This document shows, piece by piece, positions 46,398 through 54,327 of a stretch of 64,000 nucleotides of DNA; the first letter of the stretch is position 1, and each line of letters starts with the position of its first letter. Origin of the DNA: Alteromonadaceae bacterium Bs31 (lineage in GTDB: Bacteria; Pseudomonadota; Gammaproteobacteria; Pseudomonadales; Cellvibrionaceae); contig FXAI01000015.1 in assembly GCA_900177435.1 (NCBI GenBank), positions 49,716 to 113,715 of the forward strand, read 5' to 3'. The position numbers and the translations under genes are program-made. Below the pieces are notes generated by a model. The model did not search any database and was not told the DNA's origin. It worked only from the letters and a program-made list of their open reading frames with translations.

Positions 46398-46411
46398 CTC
46401 AAATACTCACA

Positions 46412-46933
46412 TCAGCTGGCAGAAACTTCGCCAGAAATAACAACCACAGGAAAAAGAACTTCCTCTTCAATCTTTCTTGCAGCATCCATCACCGTAACAA
46501 TGTCCTCATAAAGAACATCATCGCCTGGCGACAGAATAAGCGTAGTGCTTTTCGGGTATTGATCTTTAATTTGCTTAAGCGCCACAGCAATTTTTTGTTT
46601 GTTTTTATCGCTCGCGTCCTTGCTCCACTCAATTTTCATATCGAGCGCACTCAGTTGTGCCTCGCTCAGCTCCGCCGAAGTGATTGATAAATCAACACCC
46701 GTATAGTTCAGCTTGATTACAGCAGTAACAACAATATCGCTTTTCTTTTCTTGCTCCAGACTAGCGTCAGGAACCGCTCTAACAGGCACAGATGTATCAA
46801 TCGCCTTCAGGTGAAGGAAGCTGGATGACATCAGTAGAAACGGAATTAGCACCAGAAACATATTCATGATGGGTACCATGTTTATTTCTATTTCTGGGTC
46901 GCTAAATTGCCGTCGCTCACCTAAGCCGCTCAT
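46412..46933 (-). CDS. ExbD/TolR-family subunit lacking the conserved Asp
   Basis: A 173-residue ExbD-type protein: EIEINMVPIMNMFLVLIPFLL is the N-terminal tail and membrane helix. It aligns with the E. coli ExbD signature INVTPFIDVMLVL, but the proton-carrying Asp is Asn24 here. The periplasmic domain has the usual VTVMDAARKIEEEVLFPVVVIS end. The start codon overlaps the ExbB stop by four bases (ATGA). Paired with the Asp-containing second ExbD it probably plays a structural role in a mixed stator. Confidence 0.88.
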   Translation of the reverse strand: MSGLGERRQFSDPEIEINMVPIMNMFLVLIPFLLMSSSFLHLKAIDTSVPVRAVPDASLEQEKKSDIVVTAVIKLNYTGVDLSITSAELSEAQLSALDMKIEWSKDASDKNKQKIAVALKQIKDQYPKSTTLILSPGDDVLYEDIVTVMDAARKIEEEVLFPVVVISGEVSAS

Positions 46934-47562
46934 GCTGGAGCACTCTGTCTCTTGATATTGGATAGAATGTTAAACAGACCGAGGGCTTTTTCATCCAGTT
47001 TACCGATGAGGTAGTCTCCCCTGTTATTCAGCAGATAAAAGCCTACCAGACAAGGAATAGATACGATTAAGCCAAAAGCGGTGGTGAACATCGCTACTGA
47101 GATACCTGCAGCAAGGATTTCCTGCTTCTCTGCGGCAGCGGCCTCGCTAATGCCAGAGAATGCTGCAATCAGCCCAATAATGGTTCCAAGCAGGCCAAGT
47201 AAGGTAGCAATATTGGCGAACATGCTTAAGTAATTAACACGCGCCTTAATCATTGGTATTTCCCTTAAAATACTTTCCTGCAGTGCTTGCTCAATTTCTT
47301 TATCTCTTCTACCGGCTTTTAATAAACCCGTTTTTAATGTTCTACCCAGTGGATGATTGGAAAATTTCCCAACCTCCTCCATGGCTTGTTGATAGTTTTC
47401 ACTTTCCAAACGAACTTCAACTCGTTTAAAAGCTTTGTCGATATTTAGACTGAGGCGGAGATAAAGAAAATACGCGCGCTCACAAAACAATGCGAAAGCG
47501 GCGATGGAAGTTAACAAAATGACGTACATAAATATTCCGCCATTGGAAAAAAAAGTAAACAT
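46930..47562 (-). CDS. ExbB/TolQ/MotA-family proton channel subunit
   Basis: ATG 47562 is chosen because AAGGGG lies six bases upstream; the frame opens 20 codons earlier without a ribosome site. The 210-residue product has three transmembrane helices and the family motifs: NVAR-like cytoplasmic region, GLLGTIIGLIAAFSGIS with the conserved Thr, and MFTTAFGLIVSIPCLVGFYLL with the second Thr. It forms the membrane pentamer of a proton-driven stator with ExbD-type subunits. First gene of the nine-gene block, so the promoter should lie in the 1.2 kb non-coding region upstream. Confidence 0.92.
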   Translation of the reverse strand: MFTFFSNGGIFMYVILLTSIAAFALFCERAYFLYLRLSLNIDKAFKRVEVRLESENYQQAMEEVGKFSNHPLGRTLKTGLLKAGRRDKEIEQALQESILREIPMIKARVNYLSMFANIATLLGLLGTIIGLIAAFSGISEAAAAEKQEILAAGISVAMFTTAFGLIVSIPCLVGFYLLNNRGDYLIGKLDEKALGLFNILSNIKRQSAPA

Positions 47563-48164
47563 CAGATACCCCTTAAACTTCGGATTCATACCGTGAATCA
47601 AGACGAATACGTAATCGATCATAGCAGATCAAATTCGTACATCAGTCTTAGAAAAATGCAAAAAAATGTACGTAATGTATCAATATCAAAAGTGTGAACA
47701 GTCTACTTTTTATATTTGACAGGCATCAAAATAAGGGGCTTAAAATTTATTTGGAGAGAAATTAGTCAATATTGAATTTTGCTACGTTATTTAATTCTAA
47801 TAAATTCTTAAGTTAAGATAAATTGTGGTGATGTTTGTATACGCCTTTATAGATAGAAGACTAATAATTGTAATCAACCATAAGTAGCATGAATAGAGCG
47901 GCGATTTATATAGCAATAATTACGCGCATTTGAATTATCAATCCCGCTCGGCTATCAAAACCTACCGTTCATGTCAAAATAGGAAGCAAGCATCAGAAAA
48001 CCATAAGTATCGACCAACCATTGCAAAAGCGCTCACACGTACAATATTGGATCTGCCACTACAAATAAATACATTTATCTAAACACGGCCATGATAGCGA
48101 TTAAGTTATTACAAGCCGTATCTACTTTTATTTAAGTCGGTATTTTTACTTATTTTCAACATGA

Positions 48165-48190
48165 AATTGTCTGGTCACCACCAGACAATT
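48165..48190. promoter_or_regulatory. Perfect 11-bp inverted repeat, possible operator or RNA hairpin
   Basis: Arms AATTGTCTGGT (48165-48175) and ACCAGACAATT (48180-48190) flank the 4-base loop CACC. No T-run follows on either strand, so it is less likely a terminator. It lies about 600 bases from either neighbouring start codon. Confidence 0.55.
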
Positions 48191-48561
48191 CAAACAATGA
48201 TTTGTTAAGCACAGGTAGTTATCCCTGCAATGATAAAAAAAGTGTAAACAGCTTCGACAGTAATCATTCCACTTTTATTTTATATGTCCCTCACAGCGAA
48301 ATAACTTAAAACAGCGAAAGTTTTACTAAGGAGTTATTCCATCGACAAATACAACCTTTCAACACGGCCTATTCTAGAGCTGGCAAACACCAAAATTTTA
48401 CTAAGTGCGCATTGGAGAACCTAGTGGAGTGGTCTGCTTGCTTAAGCGCTTCTCAGCGCTTACCCCACCTTCGGTATTAACGCACTAGTAAGCTCCTAAG
48501 GTTTTGGTTGTTGTTCCAAACGAATGAAAACACTTCTCGCCTCTCCTGCTTCCCCTATATA

Positions 48562-48577
48562 CCTGCAAGCTTGCAGG
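48562..48577. promoter_or_regulatory. 16-base perfect palindrome
   Basis: CCTGCAAGCTTGCAGG reads the same on both strands and lies about 200 bases upstream of the GAF kinase gene, in a position suited to a dimeric regulator. An A5 follows on the right. Confidence 0.4.
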
Positions 48578-48779
48578 AAAAACGCAAAAACTCTTCCTCT
48601 CGCCCCCTATAGTTGCGATGGATAAGCCACTAAGCCTGAAAATGTCGAGGGGCTTTCAATAAGCACCAAGGCTGGCTATAAGCCTAGAAATGGCGCGGTT
48701 TGTAGAGAAACAGCCAATCTACTATGCTCTGCATCAACTATAGTTCTAGGACAACCACAAATATTACGAGTACTGGACA

Positions 48780-49970
48780 ATGCAAAGTGCGCCAGACCAC
48801 CCAAATGAACAGGACAGGCTTGCCGCATTACTGGGTTACGAGATTCTTGACTCGCAAGACGAACAGGCCTTCGATGAGCTCACAGAGCTGGCCGGTGCCA
48901 TCTGCGGCACACCTATATCTCTGATAAGCCTGGTGGACGACCACCGACAGTGGTTCAAGTCCCGCATTGGCTTAAGTGCCACAGAAACACCTAAAAGTAT
49001 CGCCTTCTGCTCTCATGCAATATTGCAATCTGAGGTATTTGAGATACCCAATGCACTGGAGGATGTTCGCTTTGCCGACAACCCTCTGGTAACGGGCGAT
49101 CCGGATATCAGGTTCTACGCTGGCGCGCCTCTAGTCGCGCCTAATGGCAGCCCAATAGGCACTTTATGCGTTATTGACACAGAGCCGAAGAAACTCACCC
49201 CGGACCAAAACCGGGCCCTGCAAATTTTATCGAAACAGGTTATTAGCCAGCTCGATCTGCGCTTACATACCCGCAGGCTGGAAAAAAATGCCAGATGCCA
49301 GCAAAACATGTTGGCCACCATCTCGCACGATCTTCGCTCTCCTTTTAATGCCATCCTCGGGCTGGCTAAACGCCTGTCGCTCAAGGCAGAAGACCTTAGC
49401 CAGGAACGTATCTCGGAAGCCGCCCACAGCATCCTCTCAGCTTCCCTGAAGGTATATCAACTACTGGATGAAATGCTGCAATGGTCCAGCAATCGTCTGG
49501 GGGCCACCAGCGTGAGCCTGGAAACCACTTATCTTCTGCCACTGATAACGAGCAGTTCCGAGTTACTACACGAGGCAACTCAGCTAAAGAAAATTGATTT
49601 CAACTGCTATGTGGATAAAAACATTGCTGTTAATGTTGATGTAACTCTCACGAAAGCGGTTATTCGTAACCTGCTCAATAACGCAATTAAATTTACACCG
49701 CCAGAAGAAAAAATATCGATCTCTGCAGTAGCGCAGGAAGAAACCGTTGTCCTGCGGGTTTTAAATAATGGTGAGAGCATCCCGGAAGAAAAACAGAAGT
49801 TGCTGTTCAATGATCCTGTAAGTAGCGACAGCGGCACCGCTGGCGAGTCGGGCTCGGGTTTGGGGCTTCGGCTGTGTAAAGAATTTACCGAAATGCAAGG
49901 CGGGCAAATTTATCTGGAATCATCAACGAAGGAAGGCACATGCTTTGTGCTTGAATTACCCAAAGCCTGA
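48780..49970 (+). CDS. Cytosolic GAF-domain sensor histidine kinase
   Basis: The 396 residues have no membrane segment. An N-terminal GAF domain (about 15-165) opens with LAALLGYEILDSQDEQAFDELTELA and carries FCSHAI and FYAGAPLVAPNGSPIGTLCV, the common light- or redox-sensing-type GAF layout. A HisKA helix with phospho-acceptor His in TISHDLRSPFNAILGL follows. The ATPase domain has N box VIRNLLNNAIKF, then GSGLGLRLCKEF and GTCFVLELP. No cognate regulator is adjacent. Its start is divergent from the motor operon across the 1.2 kb non-coding region, so a link to that operon is possible but unproven. Confidence 0.93.
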   Translation: MQSAPDHPNEQDRLAALLGYEILDSQDEQAFDELTELAGAICGTPISLISLVDDHRQWFKSRIGLSATETPKSIAFCSHAILQSEVFEIPNALEDVRFADNPLVTGDPDIRFYAGAPLVAPNGSPIGTLCVIDTEPKKLTPDQNRALQILSKQVISQLDLRLHTRRLEKNARCQQNMLATISHDLRSPFNAILGLAKRLSLKAEDLSQERISEAAHSILSASLKVYQLLDEMLQWSSNRLGATSVSLETTYLLPLITSSSELLHEATQLKKIDFNCYVDKNIAVNVDVTLTKAVIRNLLNNAIKFTPPEEKISISAVAQEETVVLRVLNNGESIPEEKQKLLFNDPVSSDSGTAGESGSGLGLRLCKEFTEMQGGQIYLESSTKEGTCFVLELPKA

Positions 49971-50282
49971 ATTCGAAGTGCAGCATTTAACGAATGGCTA
50001 GCTCTACGCTGTTGCTGTATAGCACCGCTCCCAAAGCGCTTTCTGTTTGTAAATGTGGGTACCACTCAACAGCTTTCTATCAAGTAAATCGATGCCTGGC
50101 GGGCCAAAACTAACGGATTGTCCTTTATGGCTATCGCAATTTAGGGAGCATTTAATTCCCCCTCTCATTGACGTTACTCTTCCGGGCTTTCATTTGCTCG
50201 ACGTAATAGCCAAACAACTCTGCAATCGCCCGGATAATAAAGGAAACTATCTTTTTAAAAAATATAGCTGCAATGCCATGCT
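49971..50282. other. Gap between kinase and integron array
   Basis: No solid gene. A plus-strand frame at 50053-50352 has a protein-like stretch (HLLDVIAKQLCNRPDNKGNY) but no ribosome site, runs into an attC-like segment, and was not recognised; it could be a relic of a mobile element. This is the left border zone of the cassette array. Confidence 0.4.
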
Positions 50283-50386
50283 CACCAACACATACTACGG
50301 AGGGCGTTTGGCACGAACATGGAGCGTAGCTGCACGAAAAAAGCGAGCGTAGTTGTATGTGTCTGGCGCAGCAAATTATGTGTTTA
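50283..50386 (-). other. attC-like site, degenerate, left end of array
   Basis: The site overlaps the VOC gene stop. It shows an ACACATAC/GTATGTGT arm pair and a loop with CTACGCTC repeats, but the core boxes (GTTGGTG) deviate from consensus. Confidence 0.45.
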
Positions 50387-50875
50387 CTGATTTACCTCAT
50401 CCACAACCAAACGATGCCCCTCACTAAACACCCAAGTATCTTCATAATCTACCTCGAACAGGTGACCGTCCAGGTCTTTGAAATAGCCAGCCACCCCCCA
50501 ATGCGTTCTTGTAGCGGGCTTAACCAGGGTTCCACCCGAAGCTACAGCTTTAGCGAGAATTCGTGGAACCTCCTCTGGATTCTTAGCTAGGTAGATAAAT
50601 ACTACCCCGGAGAAGCCATTACCTTCGCTCGTTTCATACCGTGCGTCTTTCGCGAAGTCCTCTCTTGAAATTAGACATAGCGCGTAACCACCCATATCGA
50701 ACTTTACGAACCCATCATTACCAGCAGGAGATCGTTTCCAGCCCAGCAATTCGTAAAACCTTGCAGATTTTTTAACATCCTCGACACCCAACAAAATTAT
50801 ATGAAGCCTCTGGCTAGGCGCAAGACCATTTGGCTGCAAAGCATTAAATTCAGTCCCAACCGGTTTCTCTAACAT
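50384..50875 (-). CDS. VOC-family protein in cassette
   Basis: ATG 50875 is preceded by GGAAGAG; an in-frame GTG four codons earlier is less likely. The 163-residue protein is a single glyoxalase-fold unit of two halves: LHIILLGVEDVKKSARFYELLGWKR, then FDMGGYALCLISRE, and the second half THWGVAGYFKDLDGHLFEVDY, whose DLDGHLFEV strand supplies a metal ligand in relatives. Catalysed reaction unknown; relatives include glyoxalases, antibiotic-binding proteins and dioxygenases. It is the leftmost array gene and is followed by a degenerate attC. Confidence 0.85.
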   Translation of the reverse strand: MLEKPVGTEFNALQPNGLAPSQRLHIILLGVEDVKKSARFYELLGWKRSPAGNDGFVKFDMGGYALCLISREDFAKDARYETSEGNGFSGVVFIYLAKNPEEVPRILAKAVASGGTLVKPATRTHWGVAGYFKDLDGHLFEVDYEDTWVFSEGHRLVVDEVNQ

Positions 50876-51059
50876 TTTCTCTTCCACTCCAAATGGTATA
50901 GATGGTTACTATGCCTTTCACTTAGGGCGTTAATATTTAAAGTTATAGTTTCCCGATTCAAATAAGCGCAACGCCGCAATAAATTACTGACAACGCCACG
51001 TGAAAATAGTGCATCAATGATGCGCAGCAAATACGCAGCTCGGAGAGATTGATTGGCAG

Positions 51060-51812
51060 TCAAGGTGACTGCTTGGCTAAGTTTTTACCAAGTATTTTCA
51101 GCTCGCTTAGAATAGCTTTCTCATTGGGCGGATTAGCCATTATCTGCTCTAAACTCAAGCCCTTGTAGTCAAGCAGATACAGTAGCATCAAGTGATATCT
51201 AACATAAAGACCTGACTCAGCAGATAAGCGCCATTCATTTGAAATAAATTGCTCAAGATTCTTATCAAAATCAAAAGTGGCCTTTGCCACGTGGTCTGCA
51301 TATCCTTCCGTAAGCCAATGTGGTATTGATGCAAACGAATAGAAAACGCCTTGCTTTTTTGCCATCATTCCATGGGCAATCTCATGGGATATAAAGTAGA
51401 CCAAATCACGTACCTCGGCGTCCGCTAAGCCATTTCCAGGGGCAATGATACGATTTTCACCGATATTACTTGGCCGTATGAAGGAGTTACCTCGAAATAA
51501 TGTATAATTTACACCGCCGCTGCCGCTCAGGCGATTTGAAAGAAACTTCCAGCGAAAACCATCATTTGATATATATACACGATATATTTCGGAACGATCG
51601 TAATAGCCTGACGTCCTGACTCTATGTAGTATTCGACGAGACAGCAGCTCGATATTATCTGGGAACGTCTCATCACTATAAATGTAAATATTCTCATTTT
51701 TATGGACGTTTTCGAATAAAAACGACGGAAAGCATAAGACAGCACAATAACTTAATAAAAGAAGAGCGAGTAAGAATGATATATATATGAGCCGTTTCGA
51801 CATTACACTCAC
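51060..51812 (-). CDS. Exported HEXXH metallopeptidase-like protein
   Basis: A 250-residue protein with an N-terminal hydrophobic anchor or signal (YISFLLALLLLSYCAVLCF). The active-site helix VYFISHEIAHGMMAKKQG has HEIAH, and about 20 residues later IPHWLTEGYADHVA gives the third ligand Glu of gluzincins (W-L-x-E-G-x-A). The rest is unrecognised. A zinc peptidase fold acting outside the cytoplasmic membrane is likely, substrate unknown. No clear attC was found between it and the next gene to the left, although the array continues on both sides. Confidence 0.78.
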   Translation of the reverse strand: MSVMSKRLIYISFLLALLLLSYCAVLCFPSFLFENVHKNENIYIYSDETFPDNIELLSRRILHRVRTSGYYDRSEIYRVYISNDGFRWKFLSNRLSGSGGVNYTLFRGNSFIRPSNIGENRIIAPGNGLADAEVRDLVYFISHEIAHGMMAKKQGVFYSFASIPHWLTEGYADHVAKATFDFDKNLEQFISNEWRLSAESGLYVRYHLMLLYLLDYKGLSLEQIMANPPNEKAILSELKILGKNLAKQSP

Positions 51813-51833
51813 CTAATTGAATATAACGCCGCA

Positions 51834-51930
51834 CAAAACGGGCGCAGTGATGGCTTTAAGTACCGTAATGGACGCCCAAGCCCAGCTTACTCGGCTGATA
51901 TTTGAGCGCATTGCTATGATTTAATCGTTA
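51834..51930 (-). other. attC site
   Basis: On the minus strand a perfect GTCTAAC box lies across the last codons and stop of the SnoaL-like gene, with arms TTAGTGC-like and GGCGTTATATT 90 bases on; about 97 bases long. Confidence 0.7.
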
Positions 51931-52307
51931 GACATTATGTTGATACTTTTTATTAGGCCATCCCGAACTTCATAAACTGATACATATTCTCTTTTTTGTC
52001 CGTTACGAATCAATGTCTCTCTGTTGACAACGTACGGACCATTTACCATCTGTGAATGAACCGTTAGATGCACTGTTCCATTTTTAAACAATGGGAAAAA
52101 CACCTTTTTTATGTGAGCCTTACCCTTCGCAAAGGCGTCACAATCGCTGGCGCCGATTCGAACATCCTCTGAATATGTTGATAAAAACTCTTCTAGATTG
52201 TGTGAGTTATGAGCGCTAACCCTTTTATTAACCACTTCTCGAGGTGTTAATTCTCCTGCAAAGATCGAAGGGCATATAATTATCAAAGCTAGTATATATT
52301 TTTTCAT
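51921..52307 (-). CDS. Exported SnoaL-like/NTF2-fold protein
   Basis: A 128-residue protein with a short signal peptide (YILALIIICPSIFAG). It then has one NTF2/SnoaL-like domain: a first helix VVNKRVSAHNSHNLEEFLSTYS, the strand DVRIGASDC, and the closing EYVSVYEVRDGLIKSINIM. The fold is a cone used by isomerases, hydrolases and many binding proteins, and its ligand cannot be predicted here. It follows the serine hydrolase gene with 47 bases and no attC between, so the two may share a cassette. Confidence 0.82.
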   Translation of the reverse strand: MKKYILALIIICPSIFAGELTPREVVNKRVSAHNSHNLEEFLSTYSEDVRIGASDCDAFAKGKAHIKKVFFPLFKNGTVHLTVHSQMVNGPYVVNRETLIRNGQKREYVSVYEVRDGLIKSINIMSND

Positions 52308-52354
52308 TACTTCCTATTGAACCTTTGCCTAAATACAAATTTTTGTGCGTATCT

Positions 52355-53392
52355 TTATTTTATTCGTCCGAATATACCGGTTGCTACTTTCTCCAAAGAA
52401 TCACCAACACCGTCAAAGCTTGCATTAGAGATAACAGAGATTCCGATATCGTATTCTGGGTATATAACCAACCAGTTTTGCATACCATAAATACCCCCAT
52501 GATGACTGTATCTAAGAGTATTTCCCTCTTTGCTAATATACCAATGGTAGCCTACTGACAACGATTTATTTATTTGAAATAAATTTTTATGAGATTCACT
52601 AACTACATCATTGCTGTCATCAAGCTGTAACTTTATAAACTTCAATAAATCGGATGCCGTTGAATTTAGTCCAACAGCTCCTCCCCAAAGTTTTCTTTCA
52701 AAGTTTGGCATCAATTCGCCGTCACCGTTATAGCCTTTGACAAGCTGGACTATATCACTAACGAATGCAGTATCGTTCATATTTTGAGCATTCAATATAA
52801 ATTCTTGCAATAGGTCATCATATGGTTTTTCGTAAACAGTCTCTAGTATAAAGGCCGTCAGTTCAGGAGCTGTATTTGAATAAAAATATTCGCTTCCAGG
52901 CTCAGATGTAATGTCTATTTCATCCAAGCCTTCAAAATAAACAGCTTTATTGTCACCTTTAATTGGAAAGTTAGGGAAATTACTGGTGTGTGTAAGAAGA
53001 TGCTTGATACGTACGGGACTTCCATTAAACTCAAGATTTGGGTAATCTTTATGTAAATATTTTCTTACATCGTCATCTAATCCTATTTTCTTATCCAAGA
53101 CCGCTTTAGCAGCTAGCATTCCTGTGAAAATTTTAGTTACCGAGCCTAGCTCATAAAATGATTGGTCTGTGGGCGCATTTCCTTTTCCTATCTCAAGCTC
53201 ACCATAATGCTTAGTAAGCGACTCACCTCCTTTATATACGCCTATAGAGACAGAATGAAAGCGTGAATCTTTTAGTAATTTATCGGCATAATGGTCTATA
53301 GCTGACTCTATTGTTATTTCATGGTTATCGGTTTGAACACGTTCACACCCCAAAATAGAGATTAATAGAAGTATGCTTATTAGAGGCTTCAT
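52355..53392 (-). CDS. Beta-lactamase-family serine hydrolase lipoprotein
   Basis: The start is ATG 53392 with AGGAAG upstream; the longer frame runs through the preceding attC. The 345-residue lipoprotein (SILGC, Cys16) has the penicillin-binding-like triad: SVTK (SxxK) in YELGSVTKIFTGMLA, YSN in YFYSNTAPEL, and HHGGIYG in place of KTG. Other typical segments are LLTHTSNFPNFP and GLNSTASDLLKF. Such proteins include esterases, D-aminopeptidases and lactamase-like enzymes; true beta-lactamase activity is not implied. It is likely in the same cassette as the SnoaL-like gene. Confidence 0.9.
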   Translation of the reverse strand: MKPLISILLLISILGCERVQTDNHEITIESAIDHYADKLLKDSRFHSVSIGVYKGGESLTKHYGELEIGKGNAPTDQSFYELGSVTKIFTGMLAAKAVLDKKIGLDDDVRKYLHKDYPNLEFNGSPVRIKHLLTHTSNFPNFPIKGDNKAVYFEGLDEIDITSEPGSEYFYSNTAPELTAFILETVYEKPYDDLLQEFILNAQNMNDTAFVSDIVQLVKGYNGDGELMPNFERKLWGGAVGLNSTASDLLKFIKLQLDDSNDVVSESHKNLFQINKSLSVGYHWYISKEGNTLRYSHHGGIYGMQNWLVIYPEYDIGISVISNASFDGVGDSLEKVATGIFGRIK

Positions 53393-53407
53393 ATTCTTCC
53401 TTTCATT

Positions 53408-53507
53408 CTGCAACGGCGCAACTAGCCTGATTGAAAACCATATCGCCAAAAGAAGCTACACGCGGTAGCGCGTCCAGCCCGAAGGGAGATGCTGCCGTTT
53501 TTTATGT
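53408..53507 (-). other. attC-like site, weak cores
   Basis: It lies between the 92-residue gene and the serine hydrolase. Arms ACGGC and GCCGT and a GC-rich loop are seen, but the boxes (GTTGCAG, ACATAAA) are poor matches. Confidence 0.45.
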
Positions 53508-53780
53508 AACATTCGCTTCAATAAGCCCTGCGATTTCAATAGGGTTTTTCATGCCTTTGGCGAAAGCCTTACTATCGACTTTGTTGCTCTCGCAAACATC
53601 AACGTACCCTTCCTCGGAATGGAGGAATATTTCTACAGAAGCTTTAGCTGGCCAACTGTCAATGTTTCTAATTGTACAGACCCAGCCGTGGTGCACTAAT
53701 TGGTAATGACTAATAGACCAACTCCCTGCCAGTAAGTCTAATATTTCAATCAAGCTCTCTGAAATATAATTACGATTCAT
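53502..53780 (-). CDS. Hypothetical cassette protein, 92 residues
   Basis: The product is soluble-looking, with no signal peptide. It has an aromatic-rich N-terminal half (LIEILDLLAGSWSISHYQLVHHGWVC) and a Lys/Glu-rich second half. No family was recognised. It stands alone between two attC-like sites. The last codons run into the downstream site. Confidence 0.6.
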   Translation of the reverse strand: MNRNYISESLIEILDLLAGSWSISHYQLVHHGWVCTIRNIDSWPAKASVEIFLHSEEGYVDVCESNKVDSKAFAKGMKNPIEIAGLIEANVT

Positions 53781-53799
53781 GCTTTATCCGCTGCTAGTT

Positions 53800-53872
53800 A
53801 ACTAACGCATTTGGAAGGGACAAATTTGTGGCACAAAGTTACGCATAAGTTTGTCGCACTTCAAAGTTGATA
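53800..53872 (-). other. attC site, 73 bp
   Basis: A GTTGATA/ATCAAC box follows the lipoprotein stop, then arms TTTGAAG and CTTCCAAA with an unpaired base, and the core GTTAGTT before the next gene. The loop contains GACAAATTTGT-like sequence shared with other sites. Confidence 0.65.
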
Positions 53873-53879
53873 CTCGGTC

Positions 53880-54254
53880 TTAATTGCTAGATATTCGCTC
53901 TACAGGATATGTAAGTACACCGAACTCTTTCTTAGGAGCACCAAGCCAAACCGTTACCAACTTGCGTGAATCTATATCAATTCCAGCTGCAGCGACTACA
54001 CCCTCTCCAATACTGATTGACACACCAAATTCATCACCTTCTCTTACTAGACCGCCTACGGCCCAGCCGGGGTATTCGGTGTCTTCATAGCCACCGGCCT
54101 CGACAATATCAAGTACCCCCTGTATCTGATATGGCCAATTACCATTTGACTTAAGCTCTGCCTCAATTGAGGTTGAATTATTTGCTGGCACCCCTCCATC
54201 CGAACAGGCAACTAATGCAAATAGGCACACAATAAACACAAATAGTTTCTTCAT
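53880..54254 (-). CDS. Hypothetical lipoprotein in cassette
   Basis: ATG 54254 is used, with AAGGGA upstream; a TTG two codons earlier is the alternative. The 124-residue product is a lipoprotein (signal ending FALVAC, Cys17, then Ser-Asp). Its body contains IEAELKSNGNWPYQIQGVLD, an acidic middle (YEDTEYPGWAVGG) and a strand-rich C-terminus. No family was recognised. Asp at +2 from the Cys suggests retention in the inner membrane by the usual rule. Confidence 0.65.
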   Translation of the reverse strand: MKKLFVFIVCLFALVACSDGGVPANNSTSIEAELKSNGNWPYQIQGVLDIVEAGGYEDTEYPGWAVGGLVREGDEFGVSISIGEGVVAAAGIDIDSRKLVTVWLGAPKKEFGVLTYPVERISSN

Positions 54255-54276
54255 ATTCAATCCCTTATGGCTTTAG

Positions 54277-54324
54277 ATTTAACGACACGCTAAAGCGCGT
54301 CGATTTTTAGCCTTTATGTTATAT
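54277..54324 (-). other. attC-like site, 48 bp
   Basis: The left core GTTAAAT matches the GTTRRRY consensus exactly, and the arms form a nearly perfect hairpin (CGACGCGCTTTAGCGTGTCG). It is shorter than typical sites. Confidence 0.6.
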
Positions 54325-54327
54325 CGC

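Larger units (their letters stand above)
47563..48779. other. AT-rich non-coding interval, 1.2 kb
   Basis: No frame longer than about 60 codons with plausible content is present on either strand. The interval separates two divergent transcription units (motor operon leftwards, GAF kinase rightwards) and should hold both promoters. It contains a perfect 11-bp-stem hairpin at 48165-48190 and a 16-base palindrome at 48562-48577. Around 48440-48470 is an AAGCGC...GCGCTT hairpin followed by a C-rich stretch. The size is unusual for this otherwise compact chromosome; a regulatory RNA or a large operator region is possible. Confidence 0.6.

Noticed and set aside
31009..47622. Interpretation as a plain TonB-ExbB-ExbD iron-uptake system
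   Set aside because: There is no TonB-dependent receptor, siderophore or haem gene nearby, and the AgmX-type C-terminus, two large TPR proteins and VWA/TSP3 proteins do not fit iron uptake.
48724..48924. A 66-codon frame overlapping the GAF kinase start
   Set aside because: It shadows the kinase N-terminus in another frame; the kinase frame has the domain evidence.
50053..50352. A 99-codon plus-strand frame left of the array
   Set aside because: It runs against the direction of the array, has no ribosome site and ends in an attC-like segment; kept only as a remark on the gap.
50869..51063. A 64-codon minus-strand frame between the VOC and metallopeptidase genes
   Set aside because: It lies in the intercassette spacer, has no ribosome site and its sequence looks like spacer translation.
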